Below, piece after piece: positions 1 to 12,285 of a stretch of 64,000 nucleotides of DNA. Made by a program: the position numbers and the translations under genes. The notes beneath the pieces were generated by a model. It was not told the DNA's origin and did not search any database. It saw only the letters and a list, made by a program, of their open reading frames with translations. Source of the stretch: Spongilla lacustris (lineage: Eukaryota > Porifera > Demospongiae > Spongillida > Spongillidae); the NCBI GenBank assembly GCA_949361645.1, contig OX442435.1, forward strand, positions 5,735,696 through 5,799,695, written 5' to 3'. Numbering within the stretch: position 1 is the first letter of the stretch; every line of letters begins with the position of its first letter.

Positions 1-631
1 TAATCTTACTCTTTCACAATAAGATCAGAGTTATTTGATCACTTCATGCAATGTCATGAGTTTTTTTTGGCACATTATACGAGTGTTCTTTGCTAATTTA
101 AAATGTGAATAACGCGTTGTATATAACATGCTCAGGGCAGTGTCATGCACACTTTCGGACTTACAATTTTATTACCATGACAATAATAGTACCTTATATA
201 CAAATCAATGTATCTTTGCAACCGTATTAACTTTTCTTACCATCACTTCTCTCTGTAGAAGTTCATTTAATAATTAATAAATATAGCGTATTTTCACTGC
301 CTAATGTACGAAGTCATAACTGTCCAATAACCCACCAAGTTGGAAGTCCACGTACTGAGCATCGAGCTGTGTTTCAAAAGCATGCCAAAATCCGTATGTA
401 TGTACATAGATCAGAGAGAGCCATTAGAGAAATGCTTCCATTATTGATTTGTTCGGATCTCTTTGATTAGAATAGAATCCATTACAGGGGATAGCTTTGC
501 AAAGTTCGTGCATTCACACGATTTCAAACCGGGTGCCACTGAATTTACGAGAGGCTGCTGAGAACGAATCGAGCGGGTAAAATGTGCACGTACATTGTTC
601 AACAGTATCCCCCTCCGTACATGTGACGGAT
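1..631. other. AT-rich non-coding stretch
   Basis: I see no exon-like ORF, RNA gene or transposon end here. The long ORFs that overlap its 3' part come from the adjacent microsatellite and are not coding. Confidence 0.5.
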
Positions 632-1307
<676 letters not shown>

Positions 1308-1373
1308 TATCATATTCTAAAAGTATTGCACCAGTACCTGAAGCTCACTTCTCATCTGCACTGGAATCCAAAG
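1308..1373 (+). CDS. Putative exon, mucin-like membrane protein (repeat paralogue exon)
   Basis: A short exon bounded by TTCAG and AAAG|GTACCT. In the frame that starts with a 2-nt split codon it reads as 21 residues ending AHFSSALESK plus one leftover G, so it is a phase 1-1 (symmetric) exon. Its end resembles the end of the next exon (IHFSTALAYK plus G) in both protein and DNA, including the AAAG|GTA donor. That suggests an old internal exon duplication. It can be skipped or included without changing frame. The length is small and the acceptor is ordinary, so the call rests mainly on phase and similarity to the next exon. Confidence 0.4.
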
Positions 1374-1581
1374 GTACCTCTGAACTCTAGGGTGCAATAT
1401 ATTTGCTAGAATCTTATTTTTTCACATAAGATAATTTTGCAGCATTGTATCATAGGGAGTGCAACGTATTTGTATGGAATGCAGTTGATTATGATAGAAT
1501 GTATTGATTAACAAGGGGTGCTGAGCATGAATTTTAAAAATTCATTCATTGCTTAACCATTGTTTATTAATAACCTCTCAG

Positions 1582-1878
1582 TGCTACCTATTAAAAACAC
1601 AATTCTTCCATCATCTTCAAACATCTCAATGCAACCTATTCAAAGTGCAATGCTTCCAGCATCTTCAAACTTCTACATGCTACATGTACCTATTGAAAGT
1701 ACAATGCTTCCATCATCTTCAATGCTACATATTGAAAGTACAATGCTTCCGTCATCTTCAAACTCCTCGATGCTGTATGCACCTATTGAAAGTACAATGC
1801 TTCCATCACCTATAAACCTCTCAATACTATCTATTGAAAGCATAATGATTCACTTTTCTACTGCACTTGCATATAAAG
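1582..1878 (+). CDS. Exon with 12-residue Ser/Pro/Met repeats, extracellular part of a membrane protein
   Basis: Acceptor CTCTCAG, donor AAAG|GTAAGT, phase 1-1. The 98 codons consist largely of five or six degenerate repeats of about 12 residues, such as PIESTMLPSSSN, PIQSAMLPASSN and HIESTMLPSSS. In DNA these are repeats of about 36-50 bases, with the CTTCCATCATCTTCAA core recurring. The composition (Ser, Pro, Thr, Met) suggests a flexible, possibly O-glycosylated stalk; that is inference. Its leftover G joins the first two bases of the exon at 3815 as a GAT codon, so the repeats would lie just outside the membrane segment encoded there. An alternative 3' end exists at 2045 (TTTTCAG acceptor), which would add about 21 residues and a stop near 2112. 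I do not recognise the family. Confidence 0.5.
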
Positions 1879-2170
1879 GTAAGTTGAATTGTTTGAACAT
1901 AAGCAAACAAACCTTAATTTATGATGATTTGGTAGTGCTGATGTAATTCTAGAGCACATGCAAATTCAATTCTGATTGCACAACATATTTTATTCACTTA
2001 AGAGGAATACTGATTAGAATTTAAACTTTGATTTCAATTTTCAGGTTTGGTAGAAGCTGCATGCTTCATCTTTGAAGCTTTAGATAATCATATATATATG
2101 AAGTTCATCTAGTGGATTTATAAATTTATCCTCATGATGAATGATAACATTGTTAATTTGTATTATTGTT

Positions 2171-3681
2171 CACTGTGCAAAAACTTTGTTATACGATAGC
2201 GTATTCTATAGCGTATATTTGAATATACACCTTAAATATACACACCAGCGTATAGAACCATATACGCAGGTGCGTATATTCAAATATAACCGATCACGTG
2301 ACATTTGTGGTTGCTTAGCAAACCGTTGAATTCACTTTGTGGCTACGTTGTCGGTCACCGTATACTAGTGCTTCATATTCCGTATATTATCCTCCTACCA
2401 CTCTCACCCCTCGTTCCCGATCCAGTTTAGTCAATTTAAAATTTTAATCATTTTGCACATGTACAACAAAACAACAAACTAACAGTCCGAGGCGGCAATC
2501 TGCATGTATTAGATCCAAGGCACCTGTACAGAATACAAACAATAAATTCATATCGTAAAAAAAAAATATTTCACTCACCACATATCATATCCTCGTTCTG
2601 TTTATATATGATTCTATATATAAAGCAACAGATACATTATCGGGTAAGTGATATGCTTACCTTTCTTGTCTCCTATCTCCGATGTTTGACTTAGGAACAG
2701 TGCGGGTTAAACACTTACCGTACCGTCCGGTCGGAGTCTGCAAGTTAAAAAAAAACCTTAGCAAAACACAACAAATGACTAGGCCTATACCTTTTTATGT
2801 CGCGCTCCATTGTGCCTGTTGTTCTATTATTTCGGTTGTTCAACCGAACGGGAACACTTAGGACACTTGCCAACCTAGTGCAAATAGAGAAAGGTGAATT
2901 CATTCTTTAGCAACTGCAACACATAATACCGGTAACTTGTACACTCTGGAAAGAAGAACTATTGCCATTTAGCGATCAAAACCCTGATCTCAGCGCGATT
3001 CAACACGACCATGAAATAGCCCGCCTAAAATCTACAAATCACATGCACGGTTAGTTAACCACATTTCTAATTGGAGCACTTTTGTATCGTACTAGTAACA
3101 CAAACATTTGTACAGGGGTCCAATAGAGGTCTACTGTGTAGGCATTCTACTGCTTCCATTGTAGCATTTACTGGGATCCGATGTGATCATGACCAAACTC
3201 AACTGGCGAGTTAGCATAGGCCATAGCCATGCACCATGGGCCCGGCCTACCGCTCACAAAATTTACCGCCGTATATACACCAAGCAGACATACATGTATA
3301 TAGCTAACCTTTGACGTCCAGCAGCATTAATAGAAGCAAAGTAGCACTCCGACTTCGATGCCTACACACCTTCCTACCTCACGTGGGTCCGGGTACGGGA
3401 CTGACCACTCATGAATTAATTCTATGGTATACTTATGTAAACAGTGGGATTTTATGGAATGAAATATACGCATTAGTACAGTATATTCAAATATACTCTT
3501 AAGAATACACTATCGTATATTTTGAAGGTGTGCTTATATAAACGGTGACGTATTTGACACTTGCGTATTCTCAAATATACGCGGTCGTACACTTCAAATA
3601 TACTACACAGGGTATATTTTGCGCATTCCTCAAATATACGCATAAGTATACACTATCGTATAACAAACTTTTTGCACAGTG
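2171..3681. mobile_element. 1.5-kb non-autonomous DNA transposon with TIRs
   Basis: The left end reads CACTGTGCAAAAACTTTG and the right end is its reverse complement with one or two mismatches, continuing through TTATACGATAG. Both subterminal regions are packed with further copies of GCGTATATTCAAATATAC-like words. A GTT trinucleotide lies directly outside both ends (2168-2170 and 3682-3684) and is the likely target duplication. No transposase ORF is present. It lies in the intron between the repeat exon and the membrane exon. Confidence 0.75.
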
Positions 3682-3814
3682 GTTATGGCAATATGAAGAG
3701 ACAATATTATTTAAAAACTTGGACTAGTATACATGTAGTAGATAAATGATGCGATTACCATTTCAACATTGTTAGAATTTATGGTAACGTTTCCCCATCT
3801 TTTTCCGTGAGCAG

Positions 3815-3905
3815 ATGTCTTGGCACCAATACTTGGTACGCTGGTGCCGACAGCCTTCATATGTTCATGTCTGACACTGTTTGTGTTTCGAGCTGTAATT
3901 AAAAG
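3815..3905 (+). CDS. Transmembrane exon of the membrane protein
   Basis: Bounded by GTGAGCAG and AAAAG|GTAAG. In the only frame that is open and phase-compatible it encodes 29 residues beginning VLAPILGTLVPTAFI and ending FRAVIK. About 23 of these are hydrophobic, followed by R and K, a typical single-pass membrane helix with a positive cytoplasmic flank. It starts with a 2-nt split codon (matching phase-1 ends upstream) and leaves AG, which completes an Arg codon with the first G of the exon at 5827. Both other frames contain stops. Phase agreement on both sides is the main support. Confidence 0.6.
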
Positions 3906-4321
3906 GTAAGATATCTATATATCTATATGCCAGTTATTTAGTTTGACGAAACTTATACGTGTAGGAATGTTAGTCATTTTTCATTGATGGGGTCAGGGTA
4001 TTAGTTCAATCTTCGCTACAGAAAGGAACCAGCACTATACTATTATATAGCTACTATCATTCAGATTTTAATACCCACAAGAAACGAATAAATTATTTTC
4101 GTTTAAGGGCAGCCTGACGTGATGTTATACTGTAAGCGCTAATCATCGTTACGTACATTTGGGTCTGGGTACGAGACTATCCGAAGTACGCTTTTGCGAT
4201 AGATCTAACATGTGACGAGTCGGGACGAAATATATCCCTTCAATGAGAGCGTACTACGAAATAGCATCCCTAAGCTTTTATGAGCTAAATACGCACATCC
4301 AGCTCGATAAAACTGTAACTA

Positions 4322-5364
4322 GATTAATAACCTTACGGAACGGGATTGGAAACGCTATATCCATTCCAATTCAACGCAATGTGTCGTCATAGTTTCGCAT
4401 GAATCTAATTACTTTTGCTCAGAAAGGCAGTGAAGAAGCAAGTCCAAACAGAGGCATCACATAGTAAATGAAGGGGATGATGATTTCCTAAACTTCCTAG
4501 ATGGTTTTCTACCCTCGTAGTTGGTTCTTTTTAGGCATCGTTTAAACTTTGGGCTGTGTACGATGACAAAAGCGCGCGAAAAGCTGTGCGAAAGCGAAGT
4601 ACAATTGTTTCGTCAACTACTGTGGCAACAGGCAACATGATCAGGCAACGAAAGATAGCGTCAGAGCAAGCACAGTGAATGTATGGGGACGTAGTGGTGG
4701 TTTCAAGACAACCAGTTTTATAATCGTAAAGATCAATAGCTTCAAACGTAAAACTACGCTTAAAATACCTCCCGCCTTTCGACAATCCTTGTACCTTTAC
4801 GGTTCAAGGAATCGGTCCCAAAAGTAGTTTTATAAGAAGAAGGAAGGTGGATGGGGTACGTGGAAGGATTGGAAAATCTCTTTACTTAGTGATAGCTAAC
4901 TTACACCCCTCGATATGTGAGCAAAAAAATATTTTTTTTATTTTTATTTAGAAAATGTTTCGACAAGGGAGGTTGTCAAAGAAGCTTAAGGCAAAAACGC
5001 CAATGCACTAACCTGACTGTCTCCATTGACATTGACATCTGCATGAAAGCCAGGAGAGCTAGGCACCATCTAGAGCAGCAACTTAGTCCATTTTTACTGT
5101 CGTGGCAGTGCAGACACTTCTTCCTCAAGGCCGGTACATGTAAGTTATTTTGTTTAGGCAGTAAACGATGTTTAATGTTTTGATGAAGGGCGAATGGTCA
5201 TGCACCACCCTTCCAGCTTAGATGGGGCATGGGAATCTTTTTTCTTGCGAAAGAGTCTCATAGCCTGCCTATCGATTATAATTACGTCATACGCGCGAGC
5301 GAAACTATGATGATCGATTGGCAATGTATTGCGTTTCCAATCCCGTTCCGTAAGGTTATTAATC
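4322..5364. mobile_element. 1.04-kb MITE with TA target duplication
   Basis: The terminal inverted repeat starts GATTAATAACCTTACGGAAC and matches perfectly for about 34 bases. It continues imperfectly for another 35-40 (shared GTCATAGTTTCGC). TA dinucleotides flank both ends (4320-4321, 5365-5366), as expected for a Tc1/mariner-like insertion. No convincing transposase; the short ORFs inside do not resemble one. It sits in the intron between the membrane exon and the exon at 5827. Confidence 0.85.
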
Positions 5365-5826
5365 TATGATTTACCGGACTTAAAAACTGACGCGGCCAAA
5401 GGTTAGTGATGTTTGTTCTCTAGATATATTGCAAATTTGGCTAAGATCAATTGCCTACAGGAGGAGGAATTCAGCTTACAATTGTTTAGTACTGGGGTCA
5501 CAACATGTGCAAGTGTTAATAACAAAAGTAAATAGTCACGTGATGCTTTTTCACTTTCAGTATATAAATAGTTTTACACTATACTTACATTGTCAGATTT
5601 GCACTTGAGCTTATTTTTATTGAAATAAATTCAAATGTTGTCAATAAAAGTACCAAAAAATTATCAAGTTGGTCCAAGTGTGATGGTTTCCACTGTATTA
5701 TCTAATAATAATCATTCTACAATAATACACAATTGCGTTGAGATTATGAGGTTTCTAGTTTGCACAAGCGTTGTGAATTAAAATAAATACGTGTTGCAAA
5801 AGACCACTAATATTCTTTCCCTGCAG

Positions 5827-5875
5827 GCAGTCAAAACATATTAATACAAATGACATTTTGCAATTAGAGCTGATG
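5827..5875 (+). CDS. Short cytoplasmic exon of the membrane protein
   Basis: Strong acceptor TTTCCCTGCAG and donor GATG|GTAAGT. The 49 bases complete the split Arg codon and encode QSKHINTNDILQLELM, ending in phase 0, which is the phase in which the next exon begins. The other two frames do not fit both neighbours. It would be the juxtamembrane part of the cytoplasmic tail. Confidence 0.6.
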
Positions 5876-6043
5876 GTAAGTTCAAATATAAACCTATATA
5901 GTACAGAATAGGTGAAATTATTACAATGCACTTATTCTCTGTAGTCCAAGTTCTGCTCTTTATGCAATTCGTAGTAACTATGCAAAAAAATAATATTGAT
6001 TGGAATTCAATACATGTTTTAATAATGGGTTGGTTTGTTTCAG

Positions 6044-6685
6044 CTTGGATCCCACACTATAATTGCTAAAGTTCCAAGTATTTCATCCATTACTACCCAG
6101 CTTGATAAGCTTGAAGGGTCCACAGAAGTTGGATGTACCGATAATGAGAAAGAAGATTCATGCCAACAATTTGGCAATCACAGTGGTACTGCACATCAGG
6201 ATGGAGAAAATGATACTGCTTTGCACTCTGGCTACTGTACAGAGAAATCTGCATTGGATTGCCATGGTGTAGAGATTCCTCAATTCAGAACAGCTGTTTG
6301 CAGTGAAGGCCAAATAATAAAAATTGAACAGTTTTCAGAATCAGTTTGTGCCACAATTTTAGAATCTCACTGTCAAAACAATGACCTATCAATACACATA
6401 TCTAAAGACTCGACGTCATTAGTTGCAATGGATGATGTAATCACTCCATCAGAGAACATTGCACTGAAGCACTGTGATTCTCCTGAACCAGCTATTATCA
6501 AGGCTGCAGAATATTTAATCAAATCTGAAATAAATACAGAATCACATGGTGCAGATGTTGAAGGCTATGCTGCTTCTCCACAAATGTTGAGTGCAACTAG
6601 CCATCAATTTAACATTGGATTTGATTACATTGACATTAAGCAAATACCTCATGACATCATTCATGTTAATGCTCACATGGACTAA
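6044..6685 (+). CDS. Terminal exon, cytoplasmic tail of the membrane protein
   Basis: The acceptor TTGGTTTGTTTCAG is followed by 213 codons and a TAA. The open frame and the phase-0 start match the preceding exon. The product is polar and acidic, with no Cys-rich pattern, coiled coil or domain that I recognise. It contains several Ile/Ser-rich patches and a C-terminal segment ending HVNAHMD. As the last exon of a single-pass protein it would be the intracellular tail; that topology is inferred from the positive flank of the membrane helix. The 5' part of the gene, including a signal peptide, was not found and may lie upstream of base 1300 or outside the window. Confidence 0.7.
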   Translation, partial: LGSHTIIAKVPSISSITTQLDKLEGSTEVGCTDNEKEDSCQQFGNHSGTAHQDGENDTALHSGYCTEKSALDCHGVEIPQFRTAVCSEGQIIKIEQFSESVCATILESHCQNNDLSIHISKDSTSLVAMDDVITPSENIALKHCDSPEPAIIKAAEYLIKSEINTESHGADVEGYAASPQMLSATSHQFNIGFDYIDIKQIPHDIIHVNAHMD

Positions 6686-8446
6686 TAAGAAATCTTTCTC
6701 TTATATAATTTTAAATGTAGTAATCATTATCATTTGAATTTATTTACTGTCTTCCATGTCTATATTAAATGAATATTGCATGATAAAATACCCTATGAGG
6801 TGGTATAAATATATGGGTACAGTGTGGTATGACTGCTGTAATGAAGTGTGTGATAGTACAACTATAACCTTGACTTACATGTGTATCTCAATTGGCCATG
6901 GATGAGCATTTAATATTCTGGGCGACAATTGGACATTGAGGAATATGCAACTGAGCCAACTGGAAACGTCAGGGTATTCTGATAGTTTGGCAAGCCATCA
7001 ATGATCATAATCCTTGTCCTGATATAGTGAATTGAAAACAACATTTTAAATGCATATCTGCCAACATGCATGTATATAGTATGCCAATTACTTCACTGAA
7101 AAATACCAAAATCAATGACAATGTACATGTATAACTGATTCCAGCAGATGTTCTTCCAGGCCATTGGTATAATTGGCGCTCTTTGGAATTGTTCCTATCT
7201 TGAGTTACACTCACCCAGGAAAGAAGATGGCTATGGACAGAAATCAGTCTCGAAAAGAGAACAGTATGAGCTTTTTTGTTCCCTTAAAGCAAGCGGTCTG
7301 ATGACTTATATGGGAGGTGATTGCTGCCAAAATTCAAATCCTCTATCAACTATTGGGAGTGTGAAGTGTATGTGTGTTGGGGGTGTGTGTCCAGTGAAAA
7401 TGAAAGATTTAAACAAGCTTTAAATTAAAATATGAAAAGCATCCACAAATACAATCTACTGAAAGATGAAGGACTACTTGAATGTAGTATAGATATTAAA
7501 TGAAGGTACTAAAGTCTATTCATGAGGGGAAGCAATTCTTTTGGAGGCCATTTTTGTCGTGATACAACTATTCAAAAGTTGGTGGTTGTCAATATGTGGT
7601 GCTCAAGGGTGAGGAACAGTTTATCAGTCAAAGCATGTGCACCAGTGATGCAAACCAATGGGTAAAGCACACATTTTTATAAGGCTGCAACAAAACTACT
7701 CCCAATTCCTATTCGGCGCAATGGTTGGTACCAAATTGGATTTTTAATGCGCAATTATACACAACACATGCACATTAAGAAAATTGTGGCATACAGTATT
7801 AATACCCCCTTTCCCTATTACTGGACCAGTTTCAAGTTCTGAATTAGAAAATGAATGCTAATTCTATGTATTTGCAAACTGCATATCAGTGTTTACTACA
7901 TGCATGACCTCATAACATTTAACTTGTGGACAGTCCATCACCAGCCAAACATTTCAACTATCTATGCAAGGAAAACTATCTATTGTTATTGGCAAATCAA
8001 GTTATGTGACATCATTTCTCACAAAGGACTGTTTGGTAATTCCTGCATTATTGGATCCGTGCAAGGTTGCCGCGGCAATTTTGTTTCAGGCTATTTCTAT
8101 TAAATAGCCTGCATGTTGACCGAAAAGAAAGCAATTTACCTAAGCTAGCTATAGTCGTTGTTGCGCACAGTGACCCTGCTGCCACCTCGCACTCCCTGCG
8201 TGTACAGAAGTATAACCTTGAGTCGGGCTGCAGTATCCAAGACTTTGTAATTCTGATTGAACTAGTACAGCTTATGGCAGAGTGTGGGCCAATGTGCACA
8301 GCTGATCATGACGCAATTCAATTAGTTGTGGAAAAATTGAGGGCATTCATGATTATGGAGGAATCAGTCTTTTAAACCGTACAGCTATATCTGTAGTTTC
8401 CATCATCTCCTAGTACTATATCATGTAGATCAGATTGGTCCATCCC
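6686..8446. other. No confident gene; one unassigned plus-strand ORF
   Basis: Mostly AT-rich intergenic DNA. An ORF at about 8091-8375 follows a TTTCAG acceptor and has coding-like composition (segments AIVVVAHSDPAATSH and IELVQLMAECGPMC), but I cannot link it to other exons or to a family. Another short ORF at 7148-7423 has no support. Confidence 0.3.
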
Positions 8447-8610
<164 letters not shown>

Positions 8611-9862
8611 CTAACTTGTCTTCACCAGTGTCTTTCCGCTATATAATAACATTAGGCTTAAATCTTGACAAATATACTGTCTTACAGTACAATTGTACTT
8701 TGTAAATAAATTGTGTACCTATGTATGATGAATAGCAACACAATTAATTAACAAACTACAATCTTACTGTTGATCGAACTATCCGGCAGTAACTACTGCA
8801 TGCAAGCACCTACAGTGTGAAAGTATACGATTAGCAATAAAAGCATTGATCCTGGTGGTCCGTGGTTTCTATTATATTTTGGCAAGCGTATTTGGATAGA
8901 GCCAGCGAATATCCACAACGTATTGAAACTGTACACACTTTGCATTAGATAGCTATAAGCCAGAACAATCCATACTCGTTCCCACACTCGAACCCAGAAA
9001 AAGTCTCTCCCTATTCCGTTAGTTACATGAAAATTACAATCGATCGGTTTAAAAACACAACTCTAGTTCCGAAAGTCATAACACCCAACAAACTCCGCAG
9101 AAAGTTCCTAACTAGTGCACCGCTAACACTAGGCTTAAATCGTGACAAAATTTAACGCTCTTACTACATGTGCAAATTTCAATGTTTAACGGTAACAATG
9201 CACGAGCTATACATGTAGCGTCATTGTGACCATAAAAGTGGGTTTAGTGGCTCAACACCTGAAGCCGGCTTCGCTTACAACCTATTCTTTACGTGTAGGA
9301 TTACATGTAGGAATGTGTTAGCCACGCTCAAGCGTTGAACTAAACTTAATTGATTCATGTCGTTGTGGCTGCCCCCGAATGCAGTTTGTAGGTGCCTCCA
9401 TGAGAAGGAAAACCAAGCGGGGTTAGCGCATGTAGGTGGAAAACCACACTAGCGCGGTCTGTAGTTGAGTACGTCAAGTTCTATTTCTCTATATATAAAA
9501 TGGATAGTGCGCTGCAGCAGTCAAATTTTTCACGTTTCAAATGCCGATGGTTTTATATCGTATCCAAGCCTTCTCTTTCTCCCGGACTGGCAAAAAATGG
9601 CCAGTCTTCCCTGCAAGCCGCTCGTCAACGCTAGTAACGTTTAATCTTCTTTCTACTATTCCTTTCTCTCCCCCACCAAGCCGATCCTCAGCGCGGACAA
9701 CTCCTATATGCAAGCATCGAGAGTTCGCGTATGACTTATATGAAAGATATAAACTCATAATTATAAAGTATGTTTTGACATTAAACATAGTATATTTCAG
9801 TGCGTCTAAATTAAGTTTTAGGTGACAGCCGTATATAGTGCAGTAGTCATATAGCTTGAATA
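8611..9862. other. Non-coding stretch
   Basis: No supported gene. A word of about 22 bases (TAGGCTTAAATC..TGACAAA) occurs at about 8652 and again at about 9130, which may be a trace of a repeat. Confidence 0.35.

Positions 9863-9897
<35 letters not shown>
9863..9897. repeat. 35-base poly-G tract
   Basis: An uninterrupted run of 35 G on the plus strand. It can form G-quadruplexes and its true length is uncertain in any assembly. Confidence 0.95.
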
Positions 9898-9898
<1 letters not shown>

Positions 9899-10718
9899 AA
9901 TTGATCCTTATGGCCATCGTATAATGTCCGTCCTTGGGATAGGTTGTCCGGGGGACAATGTATCCTAGCAAATGATTCCAATATATAATGCGACACACTC
10001 CCTTCCCCAATCTACGGCCAACGGCCAACCTCTCGAGCGTTCCTTGCTGTACCCGCTCCCGTCCACCATCACGATGAATAGGGACCAAATTATGGTCCCC
10101 AGACTAAATGCATAGGAAGGCATTACGCGTGGTGATAATTTCGTCCACAATCTCTAGCTTAGTCTGTACTTTACGATTAGTCCGGTGTAGCAGACTGGAA
10201 GGTCGGACTTGTTTACTTCTGGAGTACGTAAATAATTTTTAAAAATGAAACTAATCCGAGAATAGGCAACCTGTCACGCAAAAATTGATCCGGGTAAAAA
10301 GTGATCCGGCCGGATCACTTTTAGTTGCAATAATTGATCCGGCCGGATCACTTTTGACTGCAAAAAGTGATCCGTCTCTGCAAAAAGTGATCCGCGGGTA
10401 CAAATTCTCGTCGATTCAAGTTTGTTTTGATAATTATGTACAAATCTTAGCAATATGCTGATCGAGCGGGCTCCATTTCACCAGTTGTTGTTCACTTCGT
10501 TTCTGTATAGGGACAAATCCATTGCGTATCGATCCTGACGGATAACGGCACGCATGCATGCATGAAAAAACATCCCTTTTCAGCCAATACATGAACAGAA
10601 GACAGCAATATATAGGTCCATGTACATTTAGTGCATGCGTGGACGGTTAATCCGCTAGCGCTATATTGCCAAAACTGATCCAGACCTGGTAATTTACGTA
10701 TGAACATGTGTATATGCA

Positions 10719-11170
10719 TAAGGTACGCCCGGATCACCTTTTGCAGCCAAAACTGATCCGGTAAATATATACGTATGAATGTACGTATAAGGTACGCCCG
10801 GATCACCTTTTGCAGCCAAAACTGATCCAGGTAATGTATACGTATGAGTATATGTATAAGGTACGCGCGGATCACCTTTTGCAGCCAAAACTGATCCGGG
10901 AAATATATACGTATGAATGTACGTATAAGGTACGCCCGGATCACCTTTTGCAGCCAAAACTGATCCGGGTAATGTATACGTATGAGCGTATGTATAAGGT
11001 ACGCCCGGATCACTTTTTGCACCCAAAACTGATCCAGGTAATAGCATGTAAGGTGCGCACCTTTTGCAGCCAAAACTGCACTATCCTAATTATACATGTA
11101 CATGTATAATGAAAAATGCATGTATAAGGTACGCACGGATCACCTTTTGCAGTCAAAACTCATCCTGGAA
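10719..11170. repeat. 69-bp minisatellite inside the Ginger derivative
   Basis: Starts of TAAGGTACGC recur at about 10719, 10788, 10857, 10925 and 10994, a period of 69, with decayed units to about 11170. Each unit holds CCCGGATCACC, TTTTGCAGCCAAAACTGATCC and a TATACGTATGA stretch. The ORFs across it (VIRAYLIHTLIRI repeats) come from the tandem array. Two inverted units also occur at 12298-12455 beside the other TIR. Confidence 0.9.
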
Positions 11171-11828
11171 ATAAATACGTATGAGTACTATGTATTATAT
11201 ATGCCCATGTAGATCATTTTTTACTCATCCCATATATAGTGGATAATTAAACTTAAGCATACTGACTAATGCTACCAAAGCATAATATTTTGGATTTTTA
11301 TTTTTCCTCCAGCCTTATATTAATTATTATACACATCTTTTGTGGTTATTGATCTTTATAACCGTAAAAGGCACAGATTACACCTTGTAATTACGCACGT
11401 ATGCCATTCAGAAGTGTGTGCATATATAATCATAAATACTTATTTTAGAATTTGCTGTCAAATAATATCTCAGTCAATAATGGACCTATGGGTGATACAT
11501 TTATTGAAACCACAACAATTATGCACGAAATCATAGCTTCTTAACAGTTTCAAAGTGGTTGCTAATATTGGTATAACATAAATGGACTCGTTCTGATGTC
11601 TGTCATTAGTAATCTTAATAGGTGAATGCTTTAGCCATTTGTATAGGTTGCTCCTGATAGTGCAAAAACATACATGTATATTGTTGTTCTGAGTAAAGAT
11701 GCTGCTGCAATTATTTCAAATTCTGTGCATGGCCCATGTGCCGAGCGATTGCATATTTGTACATTTCATGTATTGCTCTACTGACTCATTTCGAGCCAAA
11801 AAGCAGGCCAGCTTGGAAGAAGATGCAT

Positions 11829-12285
11829 TTATGTATCATGTAGGATGTAATAAGGAGGCGGAATTCTTGGTGGTCCTGTTGGGATCCTGCAGTTACAGCC
11901 AGGGCAATTGACCGAAAAAAACAAACAATTTCCATCACCCTTGACCCTTTCTGTTACTGTTGGAGCTTGAGAGACCTTCATAAAGGATGGATCACTATGA
12001 TGAGAATGTTTGCCAACAACAAATTTGATTACTAGCGTATGACATCTCTCCTCTTGCCAATCACTACATACCGGTAAATAGCTTATGTTTTCCATTTCTT
12101 CATCTTTTACGATTTCCAAACACGAAGCAGTGGAGGTTTGACTGTTCTCTAAAACATTGTAGAGTGTTCTTATTGACAGACTTATCAGTAAAGAATTTTC
12201 TTGCATCTAGGACCCACTGGCAATAGTTATCCAGATTTAATGGTGACATAAGGTAGTAGGCATACTGCATGCGTAGCTTTTGCAT
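11829..12285 (-). pseudogene. Broken OTU-protease ORF of the Ginger derivative
   Basis: On the minus strand two overlapping frames align with the OTU exon at 54804-55826. One has YYLMSPLNLDNYCQWV (compare YYLMSSAQLDSFCQWV). The other has NISYLPVCSDWQ, then VKGDGNCLFFSV (compare TITYLPPCDEWQ and ILGDGNCFFRAL). GDGNC carries the Asp and catalytic Cys of OTU cysteine proteases. After this the frame breaks and the rest of the domain, including the His, is missing. It is a truncated, frameshifted relic that confirms the Ginger identity of the surrounding element. Confidence 0.75.

Noticed and set aside
9537..10088. 183-codon minus-strand ORF with poly-Pro
   Set aside because: It depends on reading through the 35-base poly-G and has no coding features outside it.
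10492..11109. 193-codon and 117-codon repeat ORFs
   Set aside because: They are open only because the 69-bp minisatellite period is a multiple of three; they run through the transposon TIR.
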